NCBI GenBank assembly: GCA_017562135.1
Contig: QEYB01001132.1
Span: forward strand, 1-64,000
Length of the DNA: 64,000 nt
Reading direction: 5' to 3'
Source: Dipylidium caninum
Lineage: Eukaryota > Platyhelminthes > Cestoda > Cyclophyllidea > Dipylidiidae
Positions 50,516 through 61,504 of the stretch are shown piece by piece. The notes under the pieces are model-generated. The model was given only the letters and a program-made list of their open reading frames with translations. It was not told the DNA's origin and ran no database searches. A program made the position numbers and the translations under genes. Numbering within the stretch: position 1 is the first letter of the stretch; each line of letters starts with the position of its first letter.

Positions 50516-51151
50516 ATGAATTACATCTACATACTCGTTCCCCTGTTTCTTTCCCTGCTCATACTCTCTCTGACTGTGGGGTATCTGCTATTGGTAAAGT
50601 ACAAAACCAATCGTCTACTCAAAACAATCCGAAAGCGTATGATTATGGAGCGCTGTAACCCAGAGTTTGTTGCTAAACCACCGGATGCGACCCACGGCCA
50701 CCAACCCTTCATCGGCATCTATCGCGAACCAAGTCCACGCCACAGTCATCCAGGTTACGCCCAGAACCCCTACGTATTTGGTCACGTAAATGATTGTGGT
50801 CTGGATAGCATGCACTCGAGCGCTGTCACTTCAGAGTACGTTGTCTATATCTGCGCACCTGATATTGTTGGATTTGTATTTGCCTAATATACGCTTTTCC
50901 ATCCCAGCAGCGTCATTGAAATCCCTCTACGCCCATACGTTCACTCCTCATCCTCACTATCCTCTGTTTCTTCCGGCGGTTACGGTAAGAAGAAGTACCA
51001 AAGTAGGTACAAGAATATTGGAGAAGTCTCGGCGATAGCAGAGAATGACGTTGAGATGCAAACTGCCCTTGAATGTCGACAATATGAATTTGCAATGAAT
51101 TTGGACCGGCGAAATTATATGGTCTTCGAGAATACCCGAATTATGATTTGA
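50516..51151 (+). CDS. Small single-pass membrane protein, right copy
   Basis: Two-exon gene: ATG at 50516, exon 1 to 50835, intron 50836-50907 (GTACGT donor, CCCAG acceptor), exon 2 to the stop at 51149-51151; about 187 residues. Residues 3-28 form one hydrophobic helix (LVPLFLSLLILSLTVGYLLL) with few residues before it. A strongly basic stretch follows (KYKTNRLLKTIRKRMIMER), as expected for a signal-anchor or type III membrane protein with a cytoplasmic tail. The tail is His/Pro-rich, then Ser-rich, then ends with several tyrosines. I do not recognise a family. It lies about 3 kb downstream of PARP1 on the same strand. Confidence 0.6.
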
Positions 51152-53149
51152 GGTCACATCGAAGCCACAAAGAGTTTGCTCTTAGAGATGGCGAATGAAG
51201 TAGAAATGCGGCAGTACACCTAACTAGTGTCTAGCTAGAAATGCAGAATTCGTTACTGCAAGATGGCGATATTGTTACTACTTGGCATGATGACAACGCA
51301 ATCGACTCAATAGCTCGAGTTTATTTTTTGCACCATCGACATGGCGGATTTTTGTGTTCTCGCATGCAAATAAGCTTCTGCACTGTGTTTAGGGTCACGC
51401 ACGTCAACAATTCATACTGTACATTTGTGCATGACTTCGTGGTTAACTTGATTGCGCGTTGCGGAGTAAGTTAACCAGGACTTCTTGGGCAACATGGGGG
51501 ACTAATGCCTTACCAGCCTCCGACTGAAAGGAAGAACTCCACTTTTCCTCATCGCCTCTCTGACTTTGTTATGATTTTGTACAGTTTTTATCCGTTTTGT
51601 CTGTGACATCCGACTTTCGCGGTAAACGCCATTTATGACGCTTCGAGAAGACACAATGAACGCCTTCACTAGAAGACCTAGTTTTGTTGTCGTGGTGGCC
51701 GTCTGGTTTCATTAGTACAGAGTAAAAAACAGGATTGACAGGGAGTAAGTCTAGTTGTCACATGTGGGAGTTGAAGGGAGTGCATGTTGGCGAATACTAT
51801 ATTTAGGCTACCGATATGGAAATTTACCCACGTGGGAGAATATTCGCAACGCAGATTGGAGGACGAAGGAAAGCCTGCCTAGATGAACTTAGATGTGCAC
51901 CGAGGACTCATCCTTTTGTTTAATCAGTCGCCCACTTGAATCAACTGAACTGTGCATTGCCATCTCCTCCTGGAAGACATTTCCGATTAAGGAGCCATTT
52001 CAACAAATCAGTTTGGTACGAAATCCGACGGATAGAAATCGTCCTTTCATTTTCCTGCTCTCAAGTGACTTGCTATTATGTTGGTGTCCACTTAGACGTC
52101 TTGGCGACGAGATAAGTGCTCAGATCGCCTAAAATGCGGCTAGTTGATTACACCGTTTAGCGTGGAATTACACACACTTCCAGGTGAGATGAACCATTCC
52201 CGACTTGTAAGAGTGTGGTGGATAAACGAGTAGTGTCAGTTCTGTAAATGGCCATTAGTCTAGCCAACTTCTGTTGCTATGACACGCAAAGTGGGCGTGT
52301 AGCACCACCTTGATTGGTGCGTTCCTATGGTAATAGAATCACACAATATCAAGTCGCAATGAGTTCTTCTTCTTTTTACTGGTTGCTTGGCCCTCTGACT
52401 GGAAGTACTTAGGTCCAACGTGTCCCTCGGAAATTGTAAGTGTTATTCACTGGTGGCGGTGTCTGTTGTGAGTTTAAGCTCTCTACCTTGGAGGCCACCT
52501 GAAAGATTTTTCTCGAGTGGATGGGTTGCAAGTGGCATGTGACAATGGGTAACTCCAGGAGAGGAATGCCGAGTCGCAGAGTCTGCTTTTGGTGATATTC
52601 ACTCGCGCGCCTGATGGAGAGCACCCAAATTTGATGATCTGGTTTCTTTTCTACGTCAGCTGAGTGGACCCGTTTGATCTCCGACCATTGGATAGGGACA
52701 AGTTTGAGACATGAGATCGGAACTGAACTTAGAGTAGGGTAATTGTCTTTCCGCAAGTACTCGCTGGAGATTTTGCTTCCGTTCCAGGCAGAGGTGTGAT
52801 ACTGTGAGTTGTGCGGCCGCCTGTGGTGTGCAAATTGAGTTTGCCTTGACTACTGATATATAGGACCCGACTGAATGGTGGGATGTGAAGAACGAACTCC
52901 TCCTTTCTATATGCCGTCAAGAATGACAATGAGGCCCTTACTAATGCAATATTTTTTGATATTTGATTAACGTTCTCTTCCCATTAATTCCGCATTCAGC
53001 AGCATCGCATCGACAGGCTGAGTTGACGCTCTCGCGGCAGACCATTAGCGTTGGAGATCAGCGTATTGAATATCTGTAAGTAGTATATAATTTGTCCATC
53101 CAAGTTCACATATGGCAATTAATTTATTTATGACAATGTAAATATGCAG

Positions 53150-53171
53150 TCATCTGGGGCGAGAGTTACTT
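53150..53171 (-). repeat. AAGTAACTCTC motif, mirror of 18822
   Basis: Reverse-strand copy of the compound motif, preserved in the right arm. Confidence 0.6.
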
Positions 53172-53911
53172 AAGTAGCGATTACAGGTCACAGGTTCGTC
53201 TCCTTGTCGACTGTAGAAGTAAAGAAGGGAATGTATATTTCCACCGAGGGTTCACACCACACTCCAAGAGGCGCTAACGTAAGACGGTGAAATTTTAGGG
53301 GACAATAACCTGGCCTTCCCTCCAAAAGGATGTCAAACTGAAACTCCTTCGATAAGTGACTGTAAATCGTACCAAAGAATGACCGGATTCTGAGAGCAAG
53401 ACTGTGCCACACTATGGAATATCTCCGCGGTTTAGCAGAAGTGAAGAAGTCAGCCCACCTGCGGCTCGCTAATGCAGCTGCACCACAACGGCAGCAATCA
53501 TGCCATAAGGCCAAACATAGCAACTACCTTGGGGCTAAAAATGCGTGACGAAAGCGGGAGCAGACATGAGAGAACAAAATCAATCCTATTTTTGGAGAAG
53601 TAGAAAGCGGTGAAAAGTGTCATAAATCAATTGCTGACAGAGAGACGTCATGTTTGAGATGCGGCGGAATAAACAATAATTTTAGTAATTTGACGAAGCT
53701 CATTGACATGCACAACGCGGCTGAAATACTCACCAATACAAAATATTGGTGAAAGGAAAAACCTGCGGAATGATAGGTCGATACACCTCATTAGTTAGAG
53801 TGACATTTTGGGCGTAAAGTTGGGTAGACGACGTCATTTAAGAAGAGAAAACGATGATGAGCGACTGCAGTATTGTACGCCTCATCTAGAGATGTGAATA
53901 TACTTAATGCG

Positions 53912-53931
53912 ATCTGAAGTGAGAGTTACTT
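53912..53931 (-). repeat. AAGTAACTCTC motif, mirror of 18089
   Basis: Reverse-strand copy of the compound motif, preserved in the right arm. Confidence 0.55.
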
Positions 53932-54376
53932 GCGAAACGGTCGCGCTGCGATGGAGGTCAAGTGGGTATAGGGGATGAGGTAGCCTTGAATGAATTATTT
54001 TGTTTCTCGCTCTCGCAGGAGTTGTCTGTCTAACCTTAATCGCCAGTTGGCCGACATCGTTGTTGGTGAGGGGGAGATGTGGGATGTTGCCTTGCTAAAT
54101 GCAATTGGTGTGAAGAACGTGGTGTTGGTAGGTTTGAAGTAGGTGCATAAGGCGACGGGTTGATATGAGGCAGGTGTCGAGTGGTGCGAGGAGCTGCGGA
54201 TGAGGGTAGCCGAAAGGGCGAGGTGTAGAGGGTGTGCATAGTGTAGGGCGTGGTGTGGTGTGGTGAATTGTAGTGTAGTGTGCTGTAGTGTAGTGCACTG
54301 TCATTGCAGGAGAAAGAGGTAAAAGAAGAGGTGAAAGATAGCGTGGTGAGCACAGAGACGAGGAACCCGGGTGTGT

Positions 54377-54448
54377 GCGCGTGTGGTGTAGCGGTTATCA
54401 TGGTTGCCTTCCAAGCAGTCGATCCGGGTTCGACTCCCGGCACGCGCA
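54377..54448 (+). tRNA. tRNA-Gly(TCC), right arm copy
   Basis: 72 bases with acceptor strands GCGCGTG and CACGCGC in full seven-pair complementarity, discriminator A, anticodon loop CTTCCAA (anticodon TCC), and A and B boxes for RNA polymerase III. It decodes glycine GGA codons. Its last base is the last base of right-arm homology. No run of four T occurs in the next 40 bases, unlike the other two copies, so its terminator appears to have been lost at the breakpoint. Confidence 0.95.
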
Positions 54449-54875
54449 GGTGCTACTGCTGCGTCGCGCTTTGTCGTGGAGTGCGCGGGGCGGGTGGTAT
54501 TTGTCGATGGGGGTGATGTTCTTTGTCTCCTATGGTAACATTAGCGGTTAGACAATGGGCTAGTTCTCCTCCAAGGCGATAAATCCCTAGTTAATTTGCT
54601 AGTCCTCCTTGATTTTCCTACCAGCTCTCTTCACTAATTCAATCGATCTGGGCTCTTCATTTACGAAGAGAGTATATCATGAATTTGGTAAAAACAACTG
54701 ATCAGGCGATTTTAAAGTTGTTCGGTTGGTATTTACTCCGCCGAATATCCAGATATTGTTGACTGTCGAACTGCTAATCCATTAACATTACAGAAAATAC
54801 AGGATTTGTTACCTCGGCGATTACAAAGGACCATACGCGTTTCAAATACGACATCGAAAATGCAACGCCACTGAA
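54449..54875. other. 427-base spacer between convergent tRNA genes
   Basis: Unique sequence between the 3' ends of two tRNA-Gly genes facing each other. No homology to the flank of the left tRNA was seen. Confidence 0.6.
54857..54860 (-). terminator. Pol III T4 terminator of the third tRNA-Gly
   Basis: On the minus strand, four T residues about 16 bases after the tRNA 3' end. Confidence 0.55.
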
Positions 54876-54947
54876 TGCGCGTGCCGGGAGTCGAACCCGG
54901 ATCGACTGCTTGGAAGGCAACCATGATAACCGCTACACCACACGCGC
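54876..54947 (-). tRNA. tRNA-Gly(TCC), third copy
   Basis: Sequence-identical 72-base gene to 54377-54448 but on the minus strand, with paired acceptor strands GCGCGTG and CACGCGC, TCC anticodon and intact internal promoter boxes. It lies outside the two large arms. Confidence 0.95.
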
Positions 54948-55390
54948 ACACACCCGGGTTCCTCGTCTCTGTGCTCACCACGCTATCTTTCACCTCTTCT
55001 TTTACCTCTTTCTCCTGCAATGACAGTGCACTACACTACAGCACACTACACTACAATTCACCACACCACACCACGCACTACACTATGCGCGCCCTCCACA
55101 CCCCACACCCCACCCTTTCGGCTACCCTCATCAGCAGTCGCAGCTCCCCGCCCCACCACACGCGCAGCGAAGCATTCGCCATGCTGTGATCACACGCCTT
55201 TTTCGTTTCTACTTCCGTTATAGCTGTCTACACACGTCCACCCCTTACCCTTCTAGCTACCCTCGTCCACAGTCACAATTCCCCGCACCCCTCGACACCT
55301 ACACCATAGCAGCCTGTCGCTCTGTGCCCTTCTCTTGTTGTAAGCGTTGCTTCGGTCTGCGGACCAGTTGGTGCCCTTCACTTCCTGCTA
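54948..55390 (-). repeat. Third copy of the tRNA leader
   Basis: The 5' leader of the third tRNA matches the leader of the left copy (17622 to about 17830) closely to about 55150. After an insertion of roughly 130 bases, a second diverged pass of the block with CTACCCTC and CCCCGCACCCCTCGAC follows to about 55330. With 54200-54448 it forms a small inverted repeat centred on 54660. Confidence 0.8.
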
Positions 55391-56479
55391 CCCCTGCCGA
55401 AATATTTTGAGTCTTACACTTTCATCTACAGTATGTTAGTAGCCAAGTCTACTGGAAGTAGCACTGTCACTGGCGCTGTCCGCCTCTCAATGTTGCCTTT
55501 TCTCTATTGTATTTGCGTCAGCACACCCCTCGCCTTATTCTCCCACTTGTCCAAACCATCAAATCTCCCTTGCCGATGTCCCACTTCCTTCTCATTCCCT
55601 ATGACGTGTTCTTAGACAACCAATTTTGTTCTGTACACTTCGCGGATTCTGTTCATTTCGACTGCAACTTAACAAATGTAAGTCCGTCAAGGCCGAAGGC
55701 GTCGAGGTATTGGCTTCTCCCCAAGCTCTTCGATTCATCACAGAGTAACTTGACAAAGGATTACTGTGAAGGCTCCTCCGCGGAACCGATTTCAGATTTA
55801 TCTCTCTGCGCCTTACCGAAGCACACTCCGATGCCGCGGACACAACCTATTTCTGAATCAGTCTTTCGTCCAGTCCGCATCCACAGTTACTACTTATTTG
55901 ATGTAGACAGCTAGGCTTGGGATCTGACTGCCTGTAATATGCCTTCTTTACCTCATTGTCGTTCCACATCACATTAGAACAGTTTTCGTTAAGCTTTTAG
56001 TGAACGAAGTGTAAAAGTGGCATAGTTGTAGGGACGAGGGGACTTTGCAGCTTCTTTATCTTTCATTTGTTGTTCATCAGGGGGTCGAGAGAAGGCAAAT
56101 GGGCGCTTTTTGAACTGTTCCATGCCATGCAAGCCGACGCAGATGGGTGGACTCATAAGGATTTCATTTCCCCCACTCACCACCAGGCATCGCTTTCCTA
56201 TGTTTGTATCAATCGGTCGTTTTGTGATCTAACGGGACGTTCTGTCTGTTTCTATGCAACAATTCTCGATACGGTGGACATACTTCTTTAGCGCGTATTT
56301 TGCTCTCTATTTTTGCCGCTTCATGTATGCACAATGATGGAGCAAATTACCTAAAACAAAGTGGATCCACGTTAAGGTCTCAAGTGCGAAGTTACATCGT
56401 GTCCATTACTACTGATTACGTTGATTTACGTCACTGAATTTTACACTAGTTTCAACAAGGATAAAGTTCAAGAGAACCA
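55391..56479. other. No gene recognised
   Basis: A 135-codon plus-strand frame at 55507-55914 has no recognised domain and no clear splice context. Nothing else stands out. Confidence 0.45.
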
Positions 56480-57270
56480 TGTGGAAAATTATTGAAGGCG
56501 TTTGGTGAAGGTGTAGTTTTTGGTTGGATGTGCAGGAGTTGGTTCGAAGACTTTGTCACAGGTTATTTCCACTTTTCTGAATGGCCACATTCTGGGCGAT
56601 CGCTGTTGATAGACGACGGTGTTGTTGAGACCATGTTGGAGCCAGATTTTTTTGGGACAACATTTAGAGATCTCAGAAAGGCCTAATTCAGCTCAGCAAA
56701 CAATCTCGGACCATATTGGAAACATGTGATTGGTGGGAAATATTTCAGATGGATGCTGCATAAATTAGCGCAGAAGAATGTATACAAGTGAGTAGTCATA
56801 TACACTCCATTGCTTGCTCGGAACAAAATCAAACCATTCTTGTACCGTATAACAAGTGGGGATGCAAGGTGGATTACCTCCAAAAGTCGTATGGAATAGA
56901 GTATATTGTGAACCCAAGTAATTTAGCCCTTTCACCTCTGAATCAAATTTTACTCCCATTATAAGAATGTTGTGGTGTGTATTCGAGATCCAAGACACAA
57001 TGAGTTGTTATAACCTATCGAAAGCTCCCTTCGGAGAAGTTTTGTTAGCAACTGGACAAATTAAAGGCAGCAGTCCAAAAAGAGAGGCCGGTCACATGTT
57101 GCTTTGAAGGGCTCGTCAAAAAATTAGGCTATTAAACTCTGTCGTATCCACCATATTTCTCCGACTATCGCTAGTTTTTGACCGTTCAGAATCATTTGAT
57201 GGGCAGGTCATTCAAAAATGAGGATGATATCAAAAAAAGCACTGCTGGACTGAATTTTGAGGTAGATTAG
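56480..57270 (+). mobile_element. Mariner transposase remnant
   Basis: Degenerate but nearly full-length mariner transposase on the plus strand, readable by switching frames. It has a helix-turn-helix part (SWFEDFVTGYFHFSEWPHSG, then QQTISDHIGNM), LLARNKIKPFLYRITSGDARWI (mariner DEKWI block, altered to DARWI), QLDKLKAAVQKERPV, YPPYFSDYR and NEDDIKKALLD. Stops and frameshifts are frequent, and the last catalytic block is changed (YFSDYR for YSPDLAPTD). Inactive. Terminal inverted repeats were not located. It is distinct from the copy in the DCST intron. Confidence 0.9.
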
Positions 57271-60200
57271 AGACATGTTTGATTTAACTCTTCATTCATT
57301 AAGCCATGCACTCCACCCTTCCACGCCTTACTTAGTAAACTGCAGCGTGAATCTGAATGTTCTTGAGCGAAGTGGGTGAATGGAACTGCGCTTGCCACTA
57401 TCTCCAACGCGTGCGGAAGTACCTTAAACATTTGCCAACTCATTGCCTTAAAGAGAAGCTTTCGAGGTGCCAAATAAGACAGCAATCGGCACAAGACGCC
57501 CACTGCATTATTTGCTTTCCAGATGATTCTCATACGGCGGTCGGAAGATGAGAACATCGAGTTGACTAAAGTGCCTACTATTCCGTGGTTCCAGTCGACA
57601 TAGAACTTGAGGTGGCAGAGATCTAAATCCCTGTTAACTAACATTTTATAGGTGGCACACCGAATGGGGAAGGTAGTTCTAAGGCGTGGGAATGGTCGAC
57701 AGCCTGAGGCCGTTTTCAGCATTTGGAGGATGATGAGGTGGTCGAGGTGGCAAATTCCGACGTCCGTTTCTTACACCTCAAAGAAAGTTCTTTGATGTCA
57801 TGTGACAACTGTTCTGCTGCGTTTCGTTGAGCTTTCCGACTTAATAGCCTGCCTATGACCATAACGTCCCACTCCCTGATTTAGTGTACACAGACGACAG
57901 ATCCTAAGGCGCCAAAAAGAGTTGATTGCCTTCTTTCCAGAATGCACACCTTGATGCGACGCGTCACAGCCTTGCAGTCTTACTGGGGTGCACCAAATGA
58001 GTCGTCCGCCTTTGAGATACACGATGTCCGATTCTGCGGCAGGTCTGAACAAGCCTACATGGCGCACCTACGACTCGTCGTGGAGTTAGAAATACCTGCG
58101 CTTGAGGGAATGGCAAGCGGCTAACTTATTCCCCCCGATGCATTGTGCCCGTATTGAAGGACGGATGGGAGTTATGTCGACAGCATTGGCTCAGGGTGCA
58201 GATGTGAGTGGACTAAAACAAGGGCCGAATCCGCGACTAAGTTGTCTGTATGATGGAGAAGGATCTTGTGATGACGCGGCTCTACTCGTCGGTTGGCAAG
58301 TCAGTCTGTCAGACTCTTTCATCCCTTATGACATCATCGACCATTGTACACTTGGCAGAGCAGTCTGGTGGTGCAGGGAGAGCCATCAGCAATATTCTGG
58401 GATTTTGTCACGGTCTTTTAAGCCTGCTTAACAGTAAATTCTACCGTAGGGAGGCGAATGTCAGTCAGGTGAGTGGACTATCGCCAGGCAAGCGAAGAGC
58501 AGTCGATGCTGTAACGCACTGTCGTAGATTCACACCTTACCTGCTTCGTTTCTACACCGGGTGGTAATGAGCAACCTGAAATGGAAACTTCTACCGTGTA
58601 CGAGTAGCGTTTAAAAATGAGGGTGCCTAAAAAAATAGCCAGTCAAATGTGAATGCAAAAGGGACCGTTTGGGTAAAAGGCGCCTCAGCCGCAACATGTT
58701 TGGATGCATCACGCATGCAGGTAGAAAACAGGCTCGTTTATCTACTCAAAATTTCATCAATTCGTCAAATCTTACTCATGCTCGAGTAGGTGACCAGTCT
58801 CGAATCTCCAGTGTTCTCTTTGTCCTTTTGCGATTGCTAGTGGGGCTTCGATCTGGTAGCAAATGGTGATATGTCACTACGTATTTTGCTCCCCTCGCCA
58901 CCATTTCCCTGCCACCTCGCCTACCTACTACCATTTAAGTAGGATGTGTCTGTGTTCAAGCATGAGCGCAACTGAGAGAGAGACAATTACCTTCTTTCGG
59001 GCACGCATCCCACGTTTTTTGGTGTGGTTTAATGAAACGGTCCCCCCTCCTCTTAGGTTATACCCCAACGCGTTTTTTTCTCATCTTCTCAGGCTCCGTG
59101 AATTACAATAGACCGTTCAGAAACCCTCCTTCACTCATTAATCCTCTTAATGACAATATTTCTTTATTTTAGTATCGTCGCATCGTTGAGCTGCAGTTTT
59201 GTACTATCTCTACCCCTCTCTGTTCCGTAACAGCTATCTGAGCTAAAGCGATACTTTCCACTTTTTGACTCTGCACACCTTAGAATCTTAACTTTGAGGA
59301 GAAACAGGAATTTAAGAATCTGGGTGGAAATTAATTTTTTCTATGATTCCTTTTTTGATTACCTGTCACGACTTACTTATATCACTTTCACAAGCAATGC
59401 TCAAAAGTGCACTTAATTATAACTGGGACTATCGCTCGAATCTTGTACTTCAAATCTACTCAAACTCCCACCCCCTGACTAACGTATCCATCACTTATTC
59501 CTTTTGTTCTCATAAACACCCCTCTGGTGGTAGCGCGGTACTTAATCTTCACATATTTTGTTGCCTACGCACAGGCGAATCACCTTTTACGCTGTTCTAT
59601 CTTTCTCCTTCGACTCCTTATGAGTCTCAATTTCGATTACGACACAACTTCAGCACGTCTTTCCAGATGACAAAGGATAGTACTCATGATCTTCCTTTTA
59701 TATCATTTTCTACCCTGTGTCTTTACATGGCAAGATTGTTTTATGGACTCCAAACCTGCACTCTGCCAAGCCTGCCAATTTCATTATCGGATAGGGGATA
59801 AAGGGAAAGAACTACCTTTTCGTGAAAAGGGGATTAGGCTGATGATGAAGTACGCAGGTCATTTTACTCGCCACACTTTGGGGACCTTAGTATGCCCTAA
59901 CTTAGGCACCAGATATGCGAAATCCGCAGAAACTATTGCGCAAAATGGCGCCTTTTTTCATACACTGATGCGGTTGCAGCAGCAAGCCTAATTGGCTCAT
60001 ATACTCGCTAATGATCATACTCTCTCCTCAGTTCACTTTGTCTTCAATTTTCCACGCAAAATACAATAAAATGCGTTTTGTGGGAATGTATCTATGCACA
60101 CACACACACACACATGCAAGCCTACGAACTTCCGCAGCTATTCCGACTCCACTGATATACGCCAAAAGTGTAGTAGCTGCATGTGGATTCCTGCCCACAT

Positions 60201-61039
60201 AGTCATTTTGACTCCCAAATCTCACTAAGAGAGCCCTTTACCTGTGACACTATGTGACAACCAAATGAAGACAACTCTTCCATGAAGTGCCAAGTAGATT
60301 TTCTTGACAGCATATCAGCAATTGCTTTATAGAAGACGTGGATACACCTCCACTAGTGCAACTCTTCTGCTCCTTAATGGCATGAACGCAATCGCAATAA
60401 TTATAGTTTAATTTTGATACTGGTGAGGGTGGAGTAGGGAACACCCTGTTGTTATTTAACGTACTCAGTAGTCGTTCGATCTGTCGAGGATTCAGAGATT
60501 TAACTAAAAATATTAAGCTTTTACTGGATACTTCGATGAGGAATGGAAGTAGATCAAGTGCACATATCATTATCCAACTGCTTTTTAATTTTTCGATTAA
60601 ACTGTATAAATAAGGTGTCATTGCTACGAAGATAGATACAGACGGCCCCGCCAACTCCTACCTCTTTATCGTTTACCGCACCTAATTGGTAGGAGGGTGA
60701 CCCAATCGTCAAGTCCCCTTTTAAACTCAAATGTCACTTGTGGGCTACTTTTTTATGACCTCGTCAATGTGTGCAAGTGGGGAATCCAACTGCACATATA
60801 CTGAGATTTATTTTAATTATATCAATCCATTGTTTGGCATCTAAAATCCATTGTAAACAACCTGAATCTCTCTACGTAATTAGACGTTGTGACATTTTCC
60901 TAACTGAAGTGTTTGTTACCAGACGAGAAGCATTACTGATAGAGAATTGATAAACCTTTGGTACCCGCCACCTTACTATTCTCCTGAGGCCTGTTTATGT
61001 GCGCATACTTTACATGGACCTGATGTCTGATTAGTCAAT
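57271..61039. other. No gene recognised
   Basis: Several open frames of 100-150 codons (57267-57722 minus, 58102-58567 plus, 59343-59991 plus, 60250-60654 minus) show no domain I can identify. Some could be exons or old repeats. Confidence 0.4.
60097..60114. repeat. (CA)9 microsatellite
   Basis: Nine uninterrupted CA units. Confidence 0.95.
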
Positions 61040-61295
61040 CATTTTCATTGGCACGCGCTCCGTCTGTCCGCGTCCACCAATGAGCAGCACTAGCCTGTAA
61101 TGGTGCAGCTTACGTGCGCCAATCAGGAACACACAGTCGTCGATGTGTACGAACATTGGCTTGCACGCCGTGCACATACGCGTTTAGCGCGCGAGGCTGG
61201 GGAGGTGATTGACAAGCGTATTGGTAAAAACGCAAGTGGTAGCCTGGCTTAGCTTTTTTCGACTTCACCCATCTGCCGTGTGAATTTTATCCTGT
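61040..61295 (+). promoter_or_regulatory. CCAAT-rich promoter-like region
   Basis: CpG-richer than its flanks and carrying four CCAAT boxes: ATTGG in CATTGGCACG and ACATTGGCTT, and CCAAT in CACCAATGAG and GCCAATCAGG. It also has a GCGCGCGAGG patch. An ATG with a good open frame follows at 61296. A divergent or forward NF-Y-type promoter is likely. No TATA box was noted. Confidence 0.55.
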
Positions 61296-61504
61296 ATGGA
61301 CGCGGAAAGGCAAATCATAACAATGAACTGCGTCCTCTCCTGTCATCAACAGGCCTCACCTCTCACCTACGCCTGCAGTAACACGAGCAACAACAGCACT
61401 AGCAATCCTAGCTACTATTCACCCAACGCCACGGAGGTGAACGACTCACAGGATCTCCATATCGCCTCGGCACCATGCAACAATTCCATGCAGGAAATTG
61501 CTGG
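61296..61504 (+). CDS. Candidate first coding exon of an unknown gene
   Basis: A true ATG (MDAERQIITMNCVLSCHQQ) opens a frame of about 69 codons that ends in a donor (GCTGG then GTAAGG) one codon before an in-frame stop in the intron. The peptide is Ser/Asn/Thr-rich with a few cysteines (NTSNNSTSNPSYYSPN), typical of a disordered N-terminus such as those of transcription factors, but no domain is present to decide. The CCAAT-rich region immediately upstream supports a transcription start. Later exons were not found in the remaining 2.5 kb and may lie beyond the window. Confidence 0.45.

Larger units (their letters stand above)
51152..54376. other. Right arm: unassigned sequence and tRNA leader
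   Basis: Mirror of 17622-20848. The frame at 53188-53523 is continuous here but frame-shifted in the left copy, so it is not called as a gene. 54060-54376 is the tRNA leader. Confidence 0.5.
40669..54448 (-). repeat. Right arm of the giant inverted duplication
   Basis: Reverse complement of 17548-31736. It contains PARP1 copy B, the second membrane-protein copy and an intact tRNA-Gly at its outer end. Inner homology begins about 320 bases before the PARP1 start codon, so each copy carries only a short promoter of shared origin. Confidence 0.95.

Noticed and set aside
17548..54448. Palindrome as a missed-adapter sequencing artefact
   Set aside because: Such artefacts give nearly identical arms with almost no spacer. 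Here the arms differ by real substitutions and have an 8.9-kb spacer. Junction misassembly remains possible and is listed as a check.
57267..57722. 151-codon minus-strand frame next to the mariner remnant, considered as reverse transcriptase
   Set aside because: No reverse transcriptase, GIY-YIG or integrase motif could be pointed to.
60250..60654. 134-codon minus-strand frame
   Set aside because: Contains a proline-rich segment typical of antisense shadows, but the plus strand also has stops. No family recognised on either strand.
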